Shown here: positions 53,466 to 62,876 of the stretch, piece by piece
Numbering within the stretch: position 1 is the stretch's first letter
Layout: the number at the start of each line of letters is the position of its first letter
Source of the DNA: Pseudactinotalea sp. HY158
GTDB taxonomy: Bacteria; Actinomycetota; Actinomycetes; Actinomycetales; Beutenbergiaceae
Reading direction: 5' to 3'
Length of the DNA: 64,000 nt
NCBI RefSeq assembly: GCF_009660225.1
Contig: NZ_CP045920.1
Coordinates: 3,588,491 to 3,652,490, forward strand
Program-made: the position numbers and the translations under genes
The notes under the pieces: model-generated
Database searches by the model: none
Seen by the model: the letters and a program-made list of their open reading frames with translations, nothing else
What the model was told of the DNA's origin: nothing

Positions 53466-54905
53466 CTATGCCTCGCTCGCGTCCGGGGCCCGGAAGATCC
53501 CCGGGTCCTCCGGTGCGAGGGTACCGAGGATCCGATTGAGGTCTTGAACCGACGCGAACTCGATCGAGATCCGGCCTTTGCGCTGCCCTAGGTTGACCTT
53601 GACCTTCGTGTCGAGCCGGTCGGCCAGGCGCGAGGCGAGATCCTCCAGGGCGGGGCTGCTCCCCCCCGCGCGAGGACGACGGCGCGCCGGTTCCGCGTGA
53701 TCCTCGCCGAGGGCGACCGCCTCCTCCGTCGCACGCACGCTCAATCCCTCGGCCACGATCCGTTGCGCGAGGCGCTCCATCGCGGCCATATTCGTCAGGC
53801 CGAGGAGTGCACGGGCGTGGCCCGCGGAGAGGACGCCCGCGGCGACACGGCGCTGCACGAGCGGCGGAAGCCGCAGCAGCCGCAGCGTATTGGAGATCTG
53901 GGGGCGGGAGCGGGCGATCCTGGTCGACAGCTCCTCGTGGGTGCACCCGAAGTCGTCGAGCAGCTGCCGGTAGGCGGCCGCCTCCTCGAGTGGGTTGAGC
54001 TGGACCCGATGGAGGTTCTCGAGCAGGGCGTCTCGGAGGAGGTCGTCGTCGGTGGTCGAGCGGACGATCGCCGGGATGTCCGGCAGCCCGGCCTCACGGG
54101 CGGCCCGCCAGCGTCGCTCGCCCATGATGAGTTCGTAGGGGGCGTCCCCGTCCTGCGGATCGGGCCGGGGACGCACGACGATCGGCTGGAGCACGCCGAC
54201 CTCCGCGATCGAGGCCGACAGCTCGACGAGCTCCTCCTCGGCGAAGACCGTGCGTGGCTGTGCCCGGTTCGGTGCGATGTCGTCGATGGGGATTCGGGCG
54301 AAGGTCGCACCCGGAACGGGCCGCAGGGCCCCGTCCACATCCTCGGCGTCACCGGGCTTGCCACTCGATGCGGCGACCTGCCCATCGAGAGCAGTGAGTG
54401 CGTCCTCGCCGGTCTCCAGGGCCCCCTCGGTCGCAGCGCGACGGGCTTCGGTGGCGATGCCGCCGGGCCCTACGGCACGGAGGTCGGTCGTGTCGGTGGG
54501 TTCCCCGCGCTGAATCGGGCCCCCTGCGCGCTGACCTGCGGCCTGACCTGCGACCCGTCCTGCGACCTCGGGGGCGGGGCCCGTCGTGCCCGCGTCGTTC
54601 ACCGCCTGGTCCGCCCGGTCCGCCGTCGCCGGGTCCACCTTCGCCCGGTTCGCCCGGTCCACCTCCGCCGGGTCCGCCGGGTCCGCCCGGTCCGTGGCGG
54701 CCGCCGGTTCCGTCGGGTCCGCTGCGTCCGCTGCCTCTGCTGGGTCCGCTGCGTCCACTGCGTCTGCCGGCTCCGCTGGGCCTGTTGGATACGGGTGGGC
54801 CGCCGGGAAGAACACGTCGACCGGACGGCCCTGGGAGGACCGTTCTCCCGCCGTCGGGATGAGGGCGCCGAGGCCACGTCCGAGAGCCTTGCGGCGTTCA
54901 CTCAT
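53466..54905 (-). CDS. parB: Chromosome-partitioning protein ParB with a long low-complexity insert
   Basis: A 479-residue CTPase clamp that loads at parS and spreads along DNA. The N terminus [17 protein letters not shown] is the usual ParA-contact start. Residues ~38-200 are an unusual Ala/Asp/Pro/Glu-rich insert ([17 protein letters not shown] type). The core starts at [20 protein letters not shown] and has the [16 protein letters not shown] motif (GxRR), [14 protein letters not shown] and an HTH ([23 protein letters not shown]). A C-terminal dimer domain follows. Usual ParB length is about 330-380, so the insert is extra. Start at 54905 has AAGGAGAAG; it overlaps the parA stop by 8 bases. 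Confidence 0.97.
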   Translation of the reverse strand: MSERRKALGRGLGALIPTAGERSSQGRPVDVFFPAAHPYPTGPAEPADAVDAADPAEAADAADPTEPAAATDRADPADPAEVDRANRAKVDPATADRADQAVNDAGTTGPAPEVAGRVAGQAAGQRAGGPIQRGEPTDTTDLRAVGPGGIATEARRAATEGALETGEDALTALDGQVAASSGKPGDAEDVDGALRPVPGATFARIPIDDIAPNRAQPRTVFAEEELVELSASIAEVGVLQPIVVRPRPDPQDGDAPYELIMGERRWRAAREAGLPDIPAIVRSTTDDDLLRDALLENLHRVQLNPLEEAAAYRQLLDDFGCTHEELSTRIARSRPQISNTLRLLRLPPLVQRRVAAGVLSAGHARALLGLTNMAAMERLAQRIVAEGLSVRATEEAVALGEDHAEPARRRPRAGGSSPALEDLASRLADRLDTKVKVNLGQRKGRISIEFASVQDLNRILGTLAPEDPGIFRAPDASEA

Positions 54906-55890
54906 GAGCTTCTCCTTCGGTGGGGTGCGGCGCGCCGCCGGCGGGCGTTCGCGGGTGCGAGCGCCGGCAGATCTCACGGGCAGCCTCGAGGTACGCGAGA
55001 GCTCCCGTGGATCCGGGGTCGTAGGTGAGCACCGTCTGGCCGTGGCCCGGCGCCTCGGAGATCCGAACCGATCGCGGGATGGTCGCGTGGAGCGTCTCGC
55101 CCGGGAAGTGCTCACGCACCTCCTCGACGACCTGGCGAGCGAGGTTCGTGCGACCGTCGTACATCGTGAGGATGATCGTCGAGACGTGCAGTGCGGGGTT
55201 GAGATGCGCCTGGATCAGGGCGATATTGTTGAGGAGTTGGCTCAAACCCTCGAGTGCGTAGTACTCGGTCTGGATCGGGATGAGCACCTCACGGGCGGCA
55301 ACGAAGGCGTTGACCGTGAGCAGTCCGAGGCTCGGCGGGCAGTCGATGAATACATAGTCGAGGCGTGGCTCCCCCATGCGGGAGCGGTGGCGCAGGTACT
55401 CGGCGAGTGCGTTCCGCAGCCTGTTCTCCCGGGCGACGAGGGAGACGAGTTCGATCTCGGCGCCGGAGAGGTCGATCGTGGACGGCACCACGTGGAGGTT
55501 GTCGATGTGCTCATGTCTCTGGACGACCTCGGCCATCGGCGCGTCGTTGATGAGGACGTCGTAGGTGGAGGGCGTTCCCGAGGGGTGATCGATGTCGAGC
55601 GCCGTCGAGGCGTTCCCCTGCGGATCGTTGTCGATCACCAGCACCTGGAGGCCTGCCGTGGCGAGGGCCGCCGCCAGGTTGACGGAGGTCGTCGTCTTCC
55701 CGACGCCGCCCTTCTGGTTCGCGATCGTGAAGACACGAGTCTGCTCCGGCGCTGGGAAGCGCTGTCCGGAGAGGGTGATGCGGCGTCGAGCGTCTTCGGC
55801 CAGCTGTGCCGCCAGCGGCGTGCTCTCGTCCGCCTGTGGAATCGCATCAATGAGAGCGCGACGTCGGTCTTCCTCGCTCGATATGGTCAC
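54898..55890 (-). CDS. parA: Chromosome-partitioning ATPase ParA (Soj)
   Basis: A 330-residue deviant-Walker ATPase that moves ParB-parS complexes over the nucleoid. Walker A is [23 protein letters not shown], followed by [16 protein letters not shown] (A') and [17 protein letters not shown] (Walker B). GTG at 55890 ([14 protein letters not shown]) follows GGGAG at 6 nt. The frame stays open to 56058, but that part reads through a parS site (FTWNT) and is not protein. First gene of parAB; a parS site lies 58 bases upstream. Confidence 0.96.
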   Translation of the reverse strand: MTISSEEDRRRALIDAIPQADESTPLAAQLAEDARRRITLSGQRFPAPEQTRVFTIANQKGGVGKTTTSVNLAAALATAGLQVLVIDNDPQGNASTALDIDHPSGTPSTYDVLINDAPMAEVVQRHEHIDNLHVVPSTIDLSGAEIELVSLVARENRLRNALAEYLRHRSRMGEPRLDYVFIDCPPSLGLLTVNAFVAAREVLIPIQTEYYALEGLSQLLNNIALIQAHLNPALHVSTIILTMYDGRTNLARQVVEEVREHFPGETLHATIPRSVRISEAPGHGQTVLTYDPGSTGALAYLEAAREICRRSHPRTPAGGAPHPTEGEAHE

Positions 55891-55947
55891 CCGCTTCTCC
55901 CTTTGTGTGGCTGCGCTCAGTCTACGGTGCAGGACCGACGTTCCCGT

Positions 55948-55961
55948 GTTCCACGTGAAAC
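55948..55961. promoter_or_regulatory. parS site 1
   Basis: GTTCCACGTGAAAC, full CACGTG core. It lies 58 bases before the parA start and may also autoregulate parAB. Confidence 0.9.
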
Positions 55962-56982
55962 GATGGGATGCGCATGTCGTTGGGACATCGACGGCCACGC
56001 CGGGCCGGGGATGCTGCATCCGGTGTCGGGCGGCGGGCGGCGAGATCGGTCTCATCATCGCCTCGGCTCACGCGCGCCGGGCCCGGAGGGTGGCCGTGAA
56101 GCGTTGTCGGACCCGAGGCGACAGCCTTCCTCGAACGGGTGGGTTCGTCGCCGGCGGACATCCTGAGCAGGCCGACCGGCGCGGCGTGATCGACCCGGTC
56201 TGCCCACTCTGCCCACCCTGTCGGCCCTGTCGGCCCTGTCGGCTCTTGTCAGCATTTGTCGGCTGTTGTCGGCTCTGGCGGCTCAGCGCGGCCACTATGT
56301 CCACCACGGGGCCGATTCCGGCCACTCGACCCTAGACGTGCCCGGACCACACGCTCAGTCCGGCAAGTGATCGGTGCAGATCACGCCAACCTGGGCCCGG
56401 CAGCCCCGGCAGGGACTGAAAGTCGTCAACTCGTTGCCGCCTCGCCGCGCACTCGATTCGGTTCGAGCGCCACGAGACAGTCTCACCCGATGACGTTGCG
56501 TCTGCGCATCCACTTCGGGGAGGTGAAGACCTCGAGGGGCTCGTGACTCGCGCCATCCCGCAGTTCACGGACTCGCCCGTCCTGTCGGCGGGCGTTCCCA
56601 ACGCCCGGTGTGGCACCGGCAGTGACGACGCGACGACAACCAGTGCGAGGGAGGAGCACCCATGGATCTCGGGCGCATCCGTGAGGCGGATTGACTCATC
56701 TGCCGCACGAGCAACGAGGCCCGACACTGCCGATGGTAACCGCGCCGGCTCCGCGGCCCGCGTTACCGGGGTGACACGTGGACGTGGCTGTACTGGGGTG
56801 CTCGTCCTCGACTCGAGCACCCATGCGAAACCCCGGCTTGATCGACGTCGAGGCACTGCACTCCATTTTTCCTGCGATCCAGCCATCCTGGAAATTTGTG
56901 AAGCGCGGCCGACCAGCCGGCTCGCGCACCCGCGGGTCGCTGGTGAGATGTCGGAGAGCCGAAGAGCCCAAGCCGGCTGACG

Positions 56983-57234
56983 GTTGAGGGCTGGGAGCTG
57001 GGGCAGAGGGCCGGGAACTGGAGGGCTGAGGGCCGGGAACTGGAGGGCTGAGGGCCGGGGGCTCAGGGTCGAGGGCCGGGAACTGGAGGACTGAGGGTTG
57101 AGGGCCGAGAACCGAGAACTGAGGGCTGGGAACTGGAGGACTGAGGGCCGAGAGCCGAGGGCTGGGAACAGGGGGCTGGGGGCTGGGGGGTTCAGGGCAC
57201 GGGGGCTCGGGGCTCGGGGCTCGGGGCTCGGGAG
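56983..57234. repeat. Purine-rich minisatellite
   Basis: About 250 bases of imperfect repeats built from GGGCTGAGGGCCGGGAACTGGA (about 21 bp) and shorter GGGCTGG or GGGCTCG units, almost wholly G/A/C on the plus strand with frequent GGG runs. No gene. The G-runs could form quadruplexes on the plus strand. Confidence 0.8.
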
Positions 57235-57266
57235 ACTCTCATGTCGGTGACGGCACGAGTTCCCGT

Positions 57267-57280
57267 GATTCACGTGAAAC
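57267..57280. promoter_or_regulatory. parS-like site 2 (left arm variant)
   Basis: GATTCACGTGAAAC, CACGTG core intact, one change in the left arm. Confidence 0.7.
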
Positions 57281-57490
57281 GGAAGGCCCCCAGCTACGCT
57301 CGGCAGCACTTGCGGCACGATGGCTCCGGCCTTCAGTTCCGATGGCGCCACTGGTGTCACACCGCAGGTCCGGCACGAGGTGCCGCTGTGACACCCCGAA
57401 GAATTGAACCGTGACCTCAACTCAGCTGGATTCGGTGATTAAGCTCAACACGAATCATGAGTCTGGTGCGATCGGTTTGACCGCAGCCTC

Positions 57491-57504
57491 GTTTCACGTG
57501 GAAC
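57491..57504. promoter_or_regulatory. parS site 3
   Basis: GTTTCACGTGGAAC, full core. Confidence 0.9.
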
Positions 57505-57556
57505 GTAGCAGGCCAGCCGCGATCATCACGGACGGGCTGAAGCCGGCCACACTCAC

Positions 57557-57570
57557 GATTCACATGAAAC
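57557..57570. promoter_or_regulatory. parS-like site 4 (degenerate)
   Basis: GATTCACATGAAAC. The core is CACATG and the left arm is altered, so it is likely weak or dead. Confidence 0.5.
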
Positions 57571-57623
57571 TGTGCGCATGTCGTGCCCTGATCAACCACT
57601 ACCCTCGTCCGACTTGGTCCGTC

Positions 57624-57637
57624 GTTCCACGTGAAAC
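57624..57637. promoter_or_regulatory. parS site 5
   Basis: GTTCCACGTGAAAC, full core. Confidence 0.9.
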
Positions 57638-57890
57638 CGTGGAAACAAGCGGCCCGGCTCTGTTGCCTCATTACGCCCCACCCGGCGCGCGGCGGCACGA
57701 GCGTACGGGCCGCCGGGGCCATGTTGGCGCCTCCTTCGGTTCGCCCCCGTTCGCGGGGCCCATTACCTGCTCGTCCTTCGGTCGCGCACGGGAGCGTCTA
57801 CGACACGGTCACCAAGGTTCGTTGCCTTGGAGGACTCACAGCAGGCCAGACCAACGGCGCCCCATGGATCTGTGACCTCACCCCGTCCCT

Positions 57891-57904
57891 GTTTCACGTG
57901 GAAC
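57891..57904. promoter_or_regulatory. parS site 6
   Basis: GTTTCACGTGGAAC, full core. Confidence 0.9.
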
Positions 57905-57967
57905 GTCCACCAGTAGCCACGGACGAACGCCGTGAATCAAGGGTCCTCCGAATCAATGCCCCCTACG

Positions 57968-57981
57968 GTTTCACGTGAAAC
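57968..57981. promoter_or_regulatory. parS site 7 (perfect palindrome)
   Basis: GTTTCACGTGAAAC, the perfectly symmetric consensus. Confidence 0.92.
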
Positions 57982-58458
57982 ACCGGGAGAAGCGCGACGC
58001 CGACGAACTGGTGGTGCACGAGGACACGAGCCTGTCGTACGTCACGCAACGATGGCACCACGTGCTCCATACTCATCGATTGTCCGTCTCCTTGGACCGT
58101 CACCACGCGACGGAACAGATCCGGGGGCGGTGAGCTACCCGAGTCCTTCGTCGGTACGACTTCTTTGGGTGACTGCCGTGATCGTCCCGCGCCGGAGTCG
58201 GGCATCGGGTCGATGGAGGCCGGCATCCGGCCGCAGGTCGTTCGTCGGCGTTGGCTTCGTGACACGGCCAACTCATTGTTGTGCGCTCTGTACGTTCAGG
58301 AGCCCGTGGGTATCCGCGCACTGTGAGAGTCGTTCTCCGTCCTGCGCCGGTCACGCTCCCGTCGGAGTCCTACGTACCGACGCGCAGGTACGCAGCTGCC
58401 TCCCGGATTCAGACAATCCGGGGGAGAGCTAGGCGGGTGCTTTGCAGGAAGGAATTCC

Positions 58459-58472
58459 GTTTCACGTGAAAC
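58459..58472. promoter_or_regulatory. parS site 8 (perfect palindrome)
   Basis: GTTTCACGTGAAAC, the perfectly symmetric consensus. Confidence 0.92.
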
Positions 58473-58821
58473 GCGGGCCGACAGGGAGGCGACGACTGAA
58501 CGACGCCACGCACGACCGGCCAACCATTACAGCACGTGTTGAGATGACCTCGGTCCACTCGCGCCCACATGTCATTGCTGCGGTGTGAGAGCAAGCCCGT
58601 TCGGTGGGATGCCCAGGAATCCAGGCCGTGTGAGAACAGTGTCGCTGTGCATGCCCGCGACCAACCTGGGCGCGAGCGGGTAGCGCTCGTATCAACCGGA
58701 CTGGCACCGTGCGCCCGACGGGAGGTTGGGGCCGCGGACCATGGGAATGACGGGTCGCGACTCGCACGATGATCGGACGTAGATCACGCCGGCACTTCAC
58801 CGCCCTACGGCTGCCGTCACT

Positions 58822-58835
58822 GTTTCACGTGGAAC
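58822..58835. promoter_or_regulatory. parS site 9
   Basis: GTTTCACGTGGAAC, full core. Confidence 0.9.
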
Positions 58836-58960
58836 TAGCCAGCTTGCCGACGGACATTCATGCATACGGCACCGGCCCGCGGCGCCGCGTGCGGCCCACA
58901 GCGCAACATAGTTCGTCGAATCCCCAGGTGGAACTACATCGGCTATGGCGGATCAGTTAC

Positions 58961-58974
58961 GTTTCACGTGGAAC
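58961..58974. promoter_or_regulatory. parS site 10
   Basis: GTTTCACGTGGAAC, full core, in unit 1 of the duplication. Confidence 0.9.
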
Positions 58975-59085
58975 ACGACCATCGGTGCCCGACCATCGCA
59001 CCCATCGCTGCCGCGTGTGGCCCACAGCGCGACACAGTACGTCGAATCATCAGCTGGACCGCATCGGCTTGGGCTGCTCGATCTC

Positions 59086-59099
59086 GTTTCACGTGGAAC
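59086..59099. promoter_or_regulatory. parS site 11
   Basis: GTTTCACGTGGAAC, full core, in unit 2 of the duplication. Confidence 0.9.
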
Positions 59100-59244
59100 A
59101 GAACCATCGATACCCGGCCATCGCACTCATCGGCGCCGCTGGAACACCGCTCCGAGCCGTGCTGGTCGTTCTGGCCGCTGAACCCGAGCCCTCGCCGCGG
59201 ATCTTCACAACCTTGTGATCGCGACACCACTCTTCCACGCGGCG

Positions 59245-59273
59245 TTGATAGCTCGTTGGACCGCGACTACCGT
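59245..59273 (+). promoter_or_regulatory. Promoter of the GNAT gene (leaderless)
   Basis: TTGATA (59245-59250), a 17-bp spacer and TACCGT (59268-59273), then exactly 6 nt to the ATG at 59280. Confidence 0.6.
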
Positions 59274-59279
59274 CGTCGT

Positions 59280-59819
59280 ATGGCCAGCCATCCGGTCGTG
59301 ACGATCCGGTTCGCCAACGTCGAGGACGCGGAGCGGATCGCGCGTGTTCACATCGCCGCATGGCGCGCCGCGTACACGGGCATCATGTCCGACCAGCAAC
59401 TGGCTGGACTCGACCACGAACTCCTCATGCGACGCTGGCACCACGACCTGGCCACCGGGTTCGCGGACGGGGCAGTGCTCGTGGCGCAGAGTCCCCAGGG
59501 AACGATCTGTGGCGTCGCCTCCGGAGGCTCACCCCGCGACGAGGTCGAGTCGGGAACCCTCGAACTGTGGATGCTCAACTGCCATCCCTCGAGCTGGGGA
59601 CGCGGGGTCGGAACTATGCTCCTCGCCGAGCTCGAACGCCAGCTCGCGGACCGCGGAGCGCTCGACGCCTACCTCTGGGTCGCCGCCCGCAACAGCCGAG
59701 CCCGCCACTTCTACGCCCGCGAGGGCTGGTGCGATACCGGCGCGACGCGGCTGGAGGAACGCTTCGACCCCGCCATCACCGAGGTTCGATACGCCAAGCG
59801 CGTCGGGGTCTCCTCGTGA
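59280..59819 (+). CDS. GNAT-family N-acetyltransferase
   Basis: A 179-residue acetyltransferase. VTIRFANVEDAERIARVHIAAWRAAYTGIM at the N terminus, the acetyl-CoA motif A HPSSWGRGVGTMLLAELER (102-120, the R/Q-x-x-G-x-G/A type loop) and LWVAARNSRARHFYAREGWCDTG (motif B) define the fold. Acetyl acceptor unknown. Start fixed by the promoter 6 nt upstream. Convergent with the MarR gene. Confidence 0.9.
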   Translation: MASHPVVTIRFANVEDAERIARVHIAAWRAAYTGIMSDQQLAGLDHELLMRRWHHDLATGFADGAVLVAQSPQGTICGVASGGSPRDEVESGTLELWMLNCHPSSWGRGVGTMLLAELERQLADRGALDAYLWVAARNSRARHFYAREGWCDTGATRLEERFDPAITEVRYAKRVGVSS

Positions 59820-59909
59820 AACGAGCGGGCCCGGGCCCGGAAGGCCCCGGCTCGCGCGACCCCTCGCGCCTACGCGCCCAAGCGGACCGGCCGCACCGAA
59901 CGGTCGCGC

Positions 59910-60353
59910 CTATCGGAGAGTCGAGACGACCCGGTCGAGAACCTCGATCGCGGCCACCAGTTCGGCCTCCTCCACCCGTCCGAGCACGCGGGCGAGGGCC
60001 TGCGCTTCGGTCGCAGCGGCCCGTTCGAGTAGGGACTCGCCCGCGTCCGTGATCCGGACGCGCCGGCGCCGGCGGTCACGCGGATCGGACGCCGACTCGA
60101 GGAGCCCACGTCCGATGAGGGAGCGGACCCCCACCGACACGGTTGAATGGTCCAACTCCAAGGCCGACGAGATCTCCACCAATCCCGTCGCCCCGGCGGC
60201 GACCGACCTGAGGATTCGGACCTGCCCCGACCCGGCGGTGCCCTCGAGCGTCGACTCCCACACCTGCGCGGCCACCCGCAGCACGTGGGAGAGGCGCGCG
60301 GCCACGGCGGCGTCCGTCGAATCATCGCGATTCATCGATCTATGGTGGGCCAT
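59910..60353 (-). CDS. MarR-family transcriptional regulator
   Basis: A 147-residue winged-helix regulator. The recognition region ATGLVEISSALELDHSTVSVGVRSLIGRGLLES and the wing SDPRDRRRRRVRITDAGESLL are typical of MarR; the flanking helices form the dimer. GGGG lies 8 nt before ATG 60353; ATG 60335 is possible. Upstream on the minus strand TTGACC and TGTATT (about 60400-60445) could be its promoter. Ligand and targets unknown. Confidence 0.88.
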   Translation of the reverse strand: MAHHRSMNRDDSTDAAVAARLSHVLRVAAQVWESTLEGTAGSGQVRILRSVAAGATGLVEISSALELDHSTVSVGVRSLIGRGLLESASDPRDRRRRRVRITDAGESLLERAAATEAQALARVLGRVEEAELVAAIEVLDRVVSTLR

Positions 60354-60524
60354 GGAATTGCCCCATTCGCCCCCACGCGACGGTTCCGCGAAGCCGGTCG
60401 GGCCGGAATCTCCGTCCGAATACACAGTCCACTCCATCAACGGGTCAAGCTATAGCAAACTCGATACTGTCCTGCGGACGCCCACTCCACCCGGGGCGCG
60501 GCCGGCTCCTGAGGGCGCCCACTC

Positions 60525-61154
60525 CTATCGGCGAACCTCGACCACCCGCGTGACGTCCGCGTCGTCGAAGAGATCGACGTCGTGGACCACGACCTCCCGT
60601 GCGCGGAACTTCTTCAGAACGTACGTTGCCTCGTCCACCTCGTCCCGTGCCCGCTCTCCCTTGAGCGCGAGCAGCGACCCTCCCGGGGCGACCAAGGGCA
60701 TCGTGAACCGGAGCAGCTTTCCGAGCCCGGCCACCGCCCGAGCGGTCACCGCCTCGCACCGCAGCCGCCCGTGCACCTCCTCCGCCCGTGCCCGGTGCAG
60801 CGTCACGTTGTCGAGACCGAGTTCCTCGGTCACCTCGATCAGCCATTCCACCCGCCGTTCCATCGGCTCGATGAGATGCATCTCGAGATCCGGGCGCAGC
60901 AGCGCGAGCACCACCCCCGGCAAGCCCGCACCCGAGCCCACGTCCGCGACCGCGCCGCTCGCCGGCAGGAACTGCGCGACCGCGGCGGAGTTCATCAGAT
61001 GACGACGCCAGAGACGTGGGAGTTCGCGCGGGCCGATGAGTCCGCGCAGTTCCCCCTCGGCCGCGAGCATCTCACCGAAGTGCTCGACGCCACCGAAGGC
61101 GACCCCGAGGATCTCCCGAGACCGGGCCTCGTCGTCACCGATGAGATCGGACAT
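60525..61154 (-). CDS. rsmG: 16S rRNA (guanine527-N7)-methyltransferase RsmG
   Basis: A 209-residue SAM-dependent enzyme that methylates G527 of 16S rRNA. The RHLMNSAAVAQFLP stretch, the SAM motif VADVGSGAGLPGVVLALLRPD (69-89) and VTARAVAGLGKLLRFTMPLV are typical of GidB/RsmG. Its ATG overlaps the jag stop by one base (TGATG). Last gene of the rpmH-rnpA-yidD-yidC-jag-rsmG run. Confidence 0.96.
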   Translation of the reverse strand: MSDLIGDDEARSREILGVAFGGVEHFGEMLAAEGELRGLIGPRELPRLWRRHLMNSAAVAQFLPASGAVADVGSGAGLPGVVLALLRPDLEMHLIEPMERRVEWLIEVTEELGLDNVTLHRARAEEVHGRLRCEAVTARAVAGLGKLLRFTMPLVAPGGSLLALKGERARDEVDEATYVLKKFRAREVVVHDVDLFDDADVTRVVEVRR

Positions 61155-61660
61155 CAGTTCGGCCGGATGATCACATAACGCTTCGGCTCGGCTCCATCCG
61201 ACTCCGAATGGAGGCCGGCCTCGGTCACCGCATCGTGCACGACCTTGCGCTCGAACGAGTTCATCGGCTCGAGCTGGACCTCCGCGCCGGATGCCTGCGC
61301 CCGGCCGATCGCATCCTCCGCGAGGGCGGTGAGCTGATCCCGACGAACCTTCCGGTGGCCGGCGACGTCGAGCATGAGCCGGGACCGCTCACCGGTCTTC
61401 GCCTGGACGGCGAGCCGGGTCAGCTCCTGGAGGGCGTCGAGCACCTGGCCGTCGTCGCCGACGAGCCTACGGAGCCAGTGCTCACTGCCGGCCTCGGTCA
61501 CGATGGCGACCGAGGCGCGGCCCTGGTCGACGTCGATGTCGATGTCGCCGTCGAGATCGGCGATATCGAGGAGTTCCTCGAGATAGTCGGCGGCGACGTC
61601 GCCCTCCTTCTCGAGGCGGGCGCGCAAGTCGTCGGTGGTGGTGTTCTGGCTAGTCATCAT
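61154..61660 (-). CDS. jag: Jag/KhpB-type R3H RNA-binding protein
   Basis: A 168-residue protein with a KH-like region (DGQVLDALQELTRLAVQAKTGERSRLMLDVAG) and a C-terminal R3H domain (MNSFERKVVHDAVTEAGLHSESDGAEPKRYVIIRP). It is a cytosolic RNA-binding protein (KhpB-like), usually encoded next to yidC. The start is at 61660 or the adjacent ATG 61657 with GAAGGGG upstream. Overlaps rsmG by one base. Confidence 0.95.
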   Translation of the reverse strand: MMTSQNTTTDDLRARLEKEGDVAADYLEELLDIADLDGDIDIDVDQGRASVAIVTEAGSEHWLRRLVGDDGQVLDALQELTRLAVQAKTGERSRLMLDVAGHRKVRRDQLTALAEDAIGRAQASGAEVQLEPMNSFERKVVHDAVTEAGLHSESDGAEPKRYVIIRPN

Positions 61661-61712
61661 GACCCCTTCGGATCGTGGTGCTGAGAGGGAGGACCCGCAA
61701 CTGCTGCGGTGC

Positions 61713-62861
61713 CTACTTCTTCTTCGGTGGCTTCTTGCCGGAGGCGGCCGAACTCTTCCGCGCCGCGGCCTGCGTGGATCCGGGCTTCTTCGCCGGCGGG
61801 GCGGCATCCTCGAGCGGACCGGCCGGGGCATCCGACTCCGCTGCGGGGCTCGACTTCTCCGGATCGGCGGGCTCGACCGGCTGTGCGGTCTGCCCGGGAC
61901 TCTTCTTCGCCCGATCCTTGCGCTTGGGTTGCTGCCGCTGCCCGCTCACGCGTTGCTCGGGTGCGTCCTCGATCAGAAGGGTGCCGGCGTCGTCCTCGAG
62001 CACCGGTTGACCGCGCCGCGCGCGACGGCGTGCACGGCGCTCCTCGAGCGCGATCGCGGCGGGCGACCCGGGCGTGGGTGAGTTGTGGATGACCCAGAAC
62101 TGCTGACCCATCGACCACAGGTTCGACGTGGTCCAGTAGAGGAGCACACCGATGGGGAACGACACACCCGACACCGCGAACACGAGCGGGAGCACGTACA
62201 TGAGCATCTTCTGCTGACGCGCCATGGGGTTGTCGAGCGCCGAGGCCGGCATGTTCTTCTGCGTCAGGTGCTTCTGCTGGAAGAGCATCGTGGCGCACAT
62301 GAGCACGACGAGCACCGCCGTGACGATCTTGACCTCGATATTCGGGGATCCGAGGAACGTCGAGGAGAGCGAGGCGCCGAAGATCTCGGATGATTCGGCC
62401 ACCTTCGCCGTGGCCTGGTCGAGCGGGCCGATCGGGTCGGCCTCGCCGCGTGAGATCGGCCCCAGGGCGTTGAGGACCCGGAACAGTGAGAAGAAGATCG
62501 GCATCTGCGCGATGAGCGGCAGGCATGAGGCGAACGGGGAGGTGCCGTTCTCCTTGTAGATGGCCATCATCTCCTGTTGCATGGCCTGCCGGGACGCCGG
62601 ATCGGTCTTGCCCTTGTATTTCTTCTGCAGCTTCTGGATCTCCGGCTGCACCACCTGCATCATCCGCTGCGCCTTGATCTGGCGAACGAACAGGGGAATG
62701 AGGATGATCCGGATGACGACCACGAGGGCGACGATCGACAGCAGCCAGCTCCAGCCACCGGACGGGTCCATCCCGATGAAGGTGAACAGGTTGTGTGCGG
62801 CCACCATGATGTGCGCCACGACCCACTTGATCGGGAACAGGATGGTGTCGAAAAATCCCAT
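61713..62861 (-). CDS. yidC: Membrane protein insertase YidC
   Basis: A 382-residue insertase with five membrane helices (MGFFDTILFPIKWVVAHIMV, LLSIVALVVVIRIILIPLFVRQ with the hydrophilic-groove Arg, FASCLPLIAQMPIFFSLFRVL, later AVLVVLMCATMLFQQ and YVLPLVFAVSGVSFPIGVLLYW). The long cytoplasmic tail is basic and Ala/Pro/Lys-rich and ends KKPPKKK, which can bind the ribosome. Followed by jag after 52 bases. Confidence 0.97.
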   Translation of the reverse strand: MGFFDTILFPIKWVVAHIMVAAHNLFTFIGMDPSGGWSWLLSIVALVVVIRIILIPLFVRQIKAQRMMQVVQPEIQKLQKKYKGKTDPASRQAMQQEMMAIYKENGTSPFASCLPLIAQMPIFFSLFRVLNALGPISRGEADPIGPLDQATAKVAESSEIFGASLSSTFLGSPNIEVKIVTAVLVVLMCATMLFQQKHLTQKNMPASALDNPMARQQKMLMYVLPLVFAVSGVSFPIGVLLYWTTSNLWSMGQQFWVIHNSPTPGSPAAIALEERRARRRARRGQPVLEDDAGTLLIEDAPEQRVSGQRQQPKRKDRAKKSPGQTAQPVEPADPEKSSPAAESDAPAGPLEDAAPPAKKPGSTQAAARKSSAASGKKPPKKK

Positions 62862-62876
62862 GGACTGACGGATCTC

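Larger units (their letters stand above)
58884..59135. repeat. Tandem duplication of ~125 bp, one parS per unit
   Basis: Unit 1 starts at 58884 (GCCGCGTGCGGCCCACAGCG) and unit 2 at 59010 (GCCGCGTGTGGCCCACAGCG). Shared blocks include CGTCGAATC, CATCGGCT, GTTTCACGTGGAACA and CCATCGCAC. The parS sites are 125 bases apart (58961 and 59086). The copies have diverged, so the event is not recent. Confidence 0.85.
55891..59279. other. Gene-free 3.4-kb centromere region with eleven parS sites
   Basis: No frame here looks like a protein: long open frames either cross parS sites (giving FHVER/FHVKR tags) or the minisatellite. GC is lower than in the genes around it. It contains eleven parS or parS-like 14-mers, a purine-rich minisatellite (56983-57234) and a 125-bp tandem duplication (58884-59135). 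The parAB genes lie to the left and the rsmG-rpmH block to the right, so this is the centromere-like zone next to oriC. Confidence 0.85.

Noticed and set aside
55891..56058. Upstream extension of ParA by 56 residues
   Set aside because: The extension translates a parS site and lacks ParA similarity; the GTG at 55890 has a good ribosome site.
56332..57420. Open frame of 362 codons on the minus strand in the parS region
   Set aside because: It runs through the minisatellite and a parS site (FHVNHG), so its sequence is a translation of repeats.
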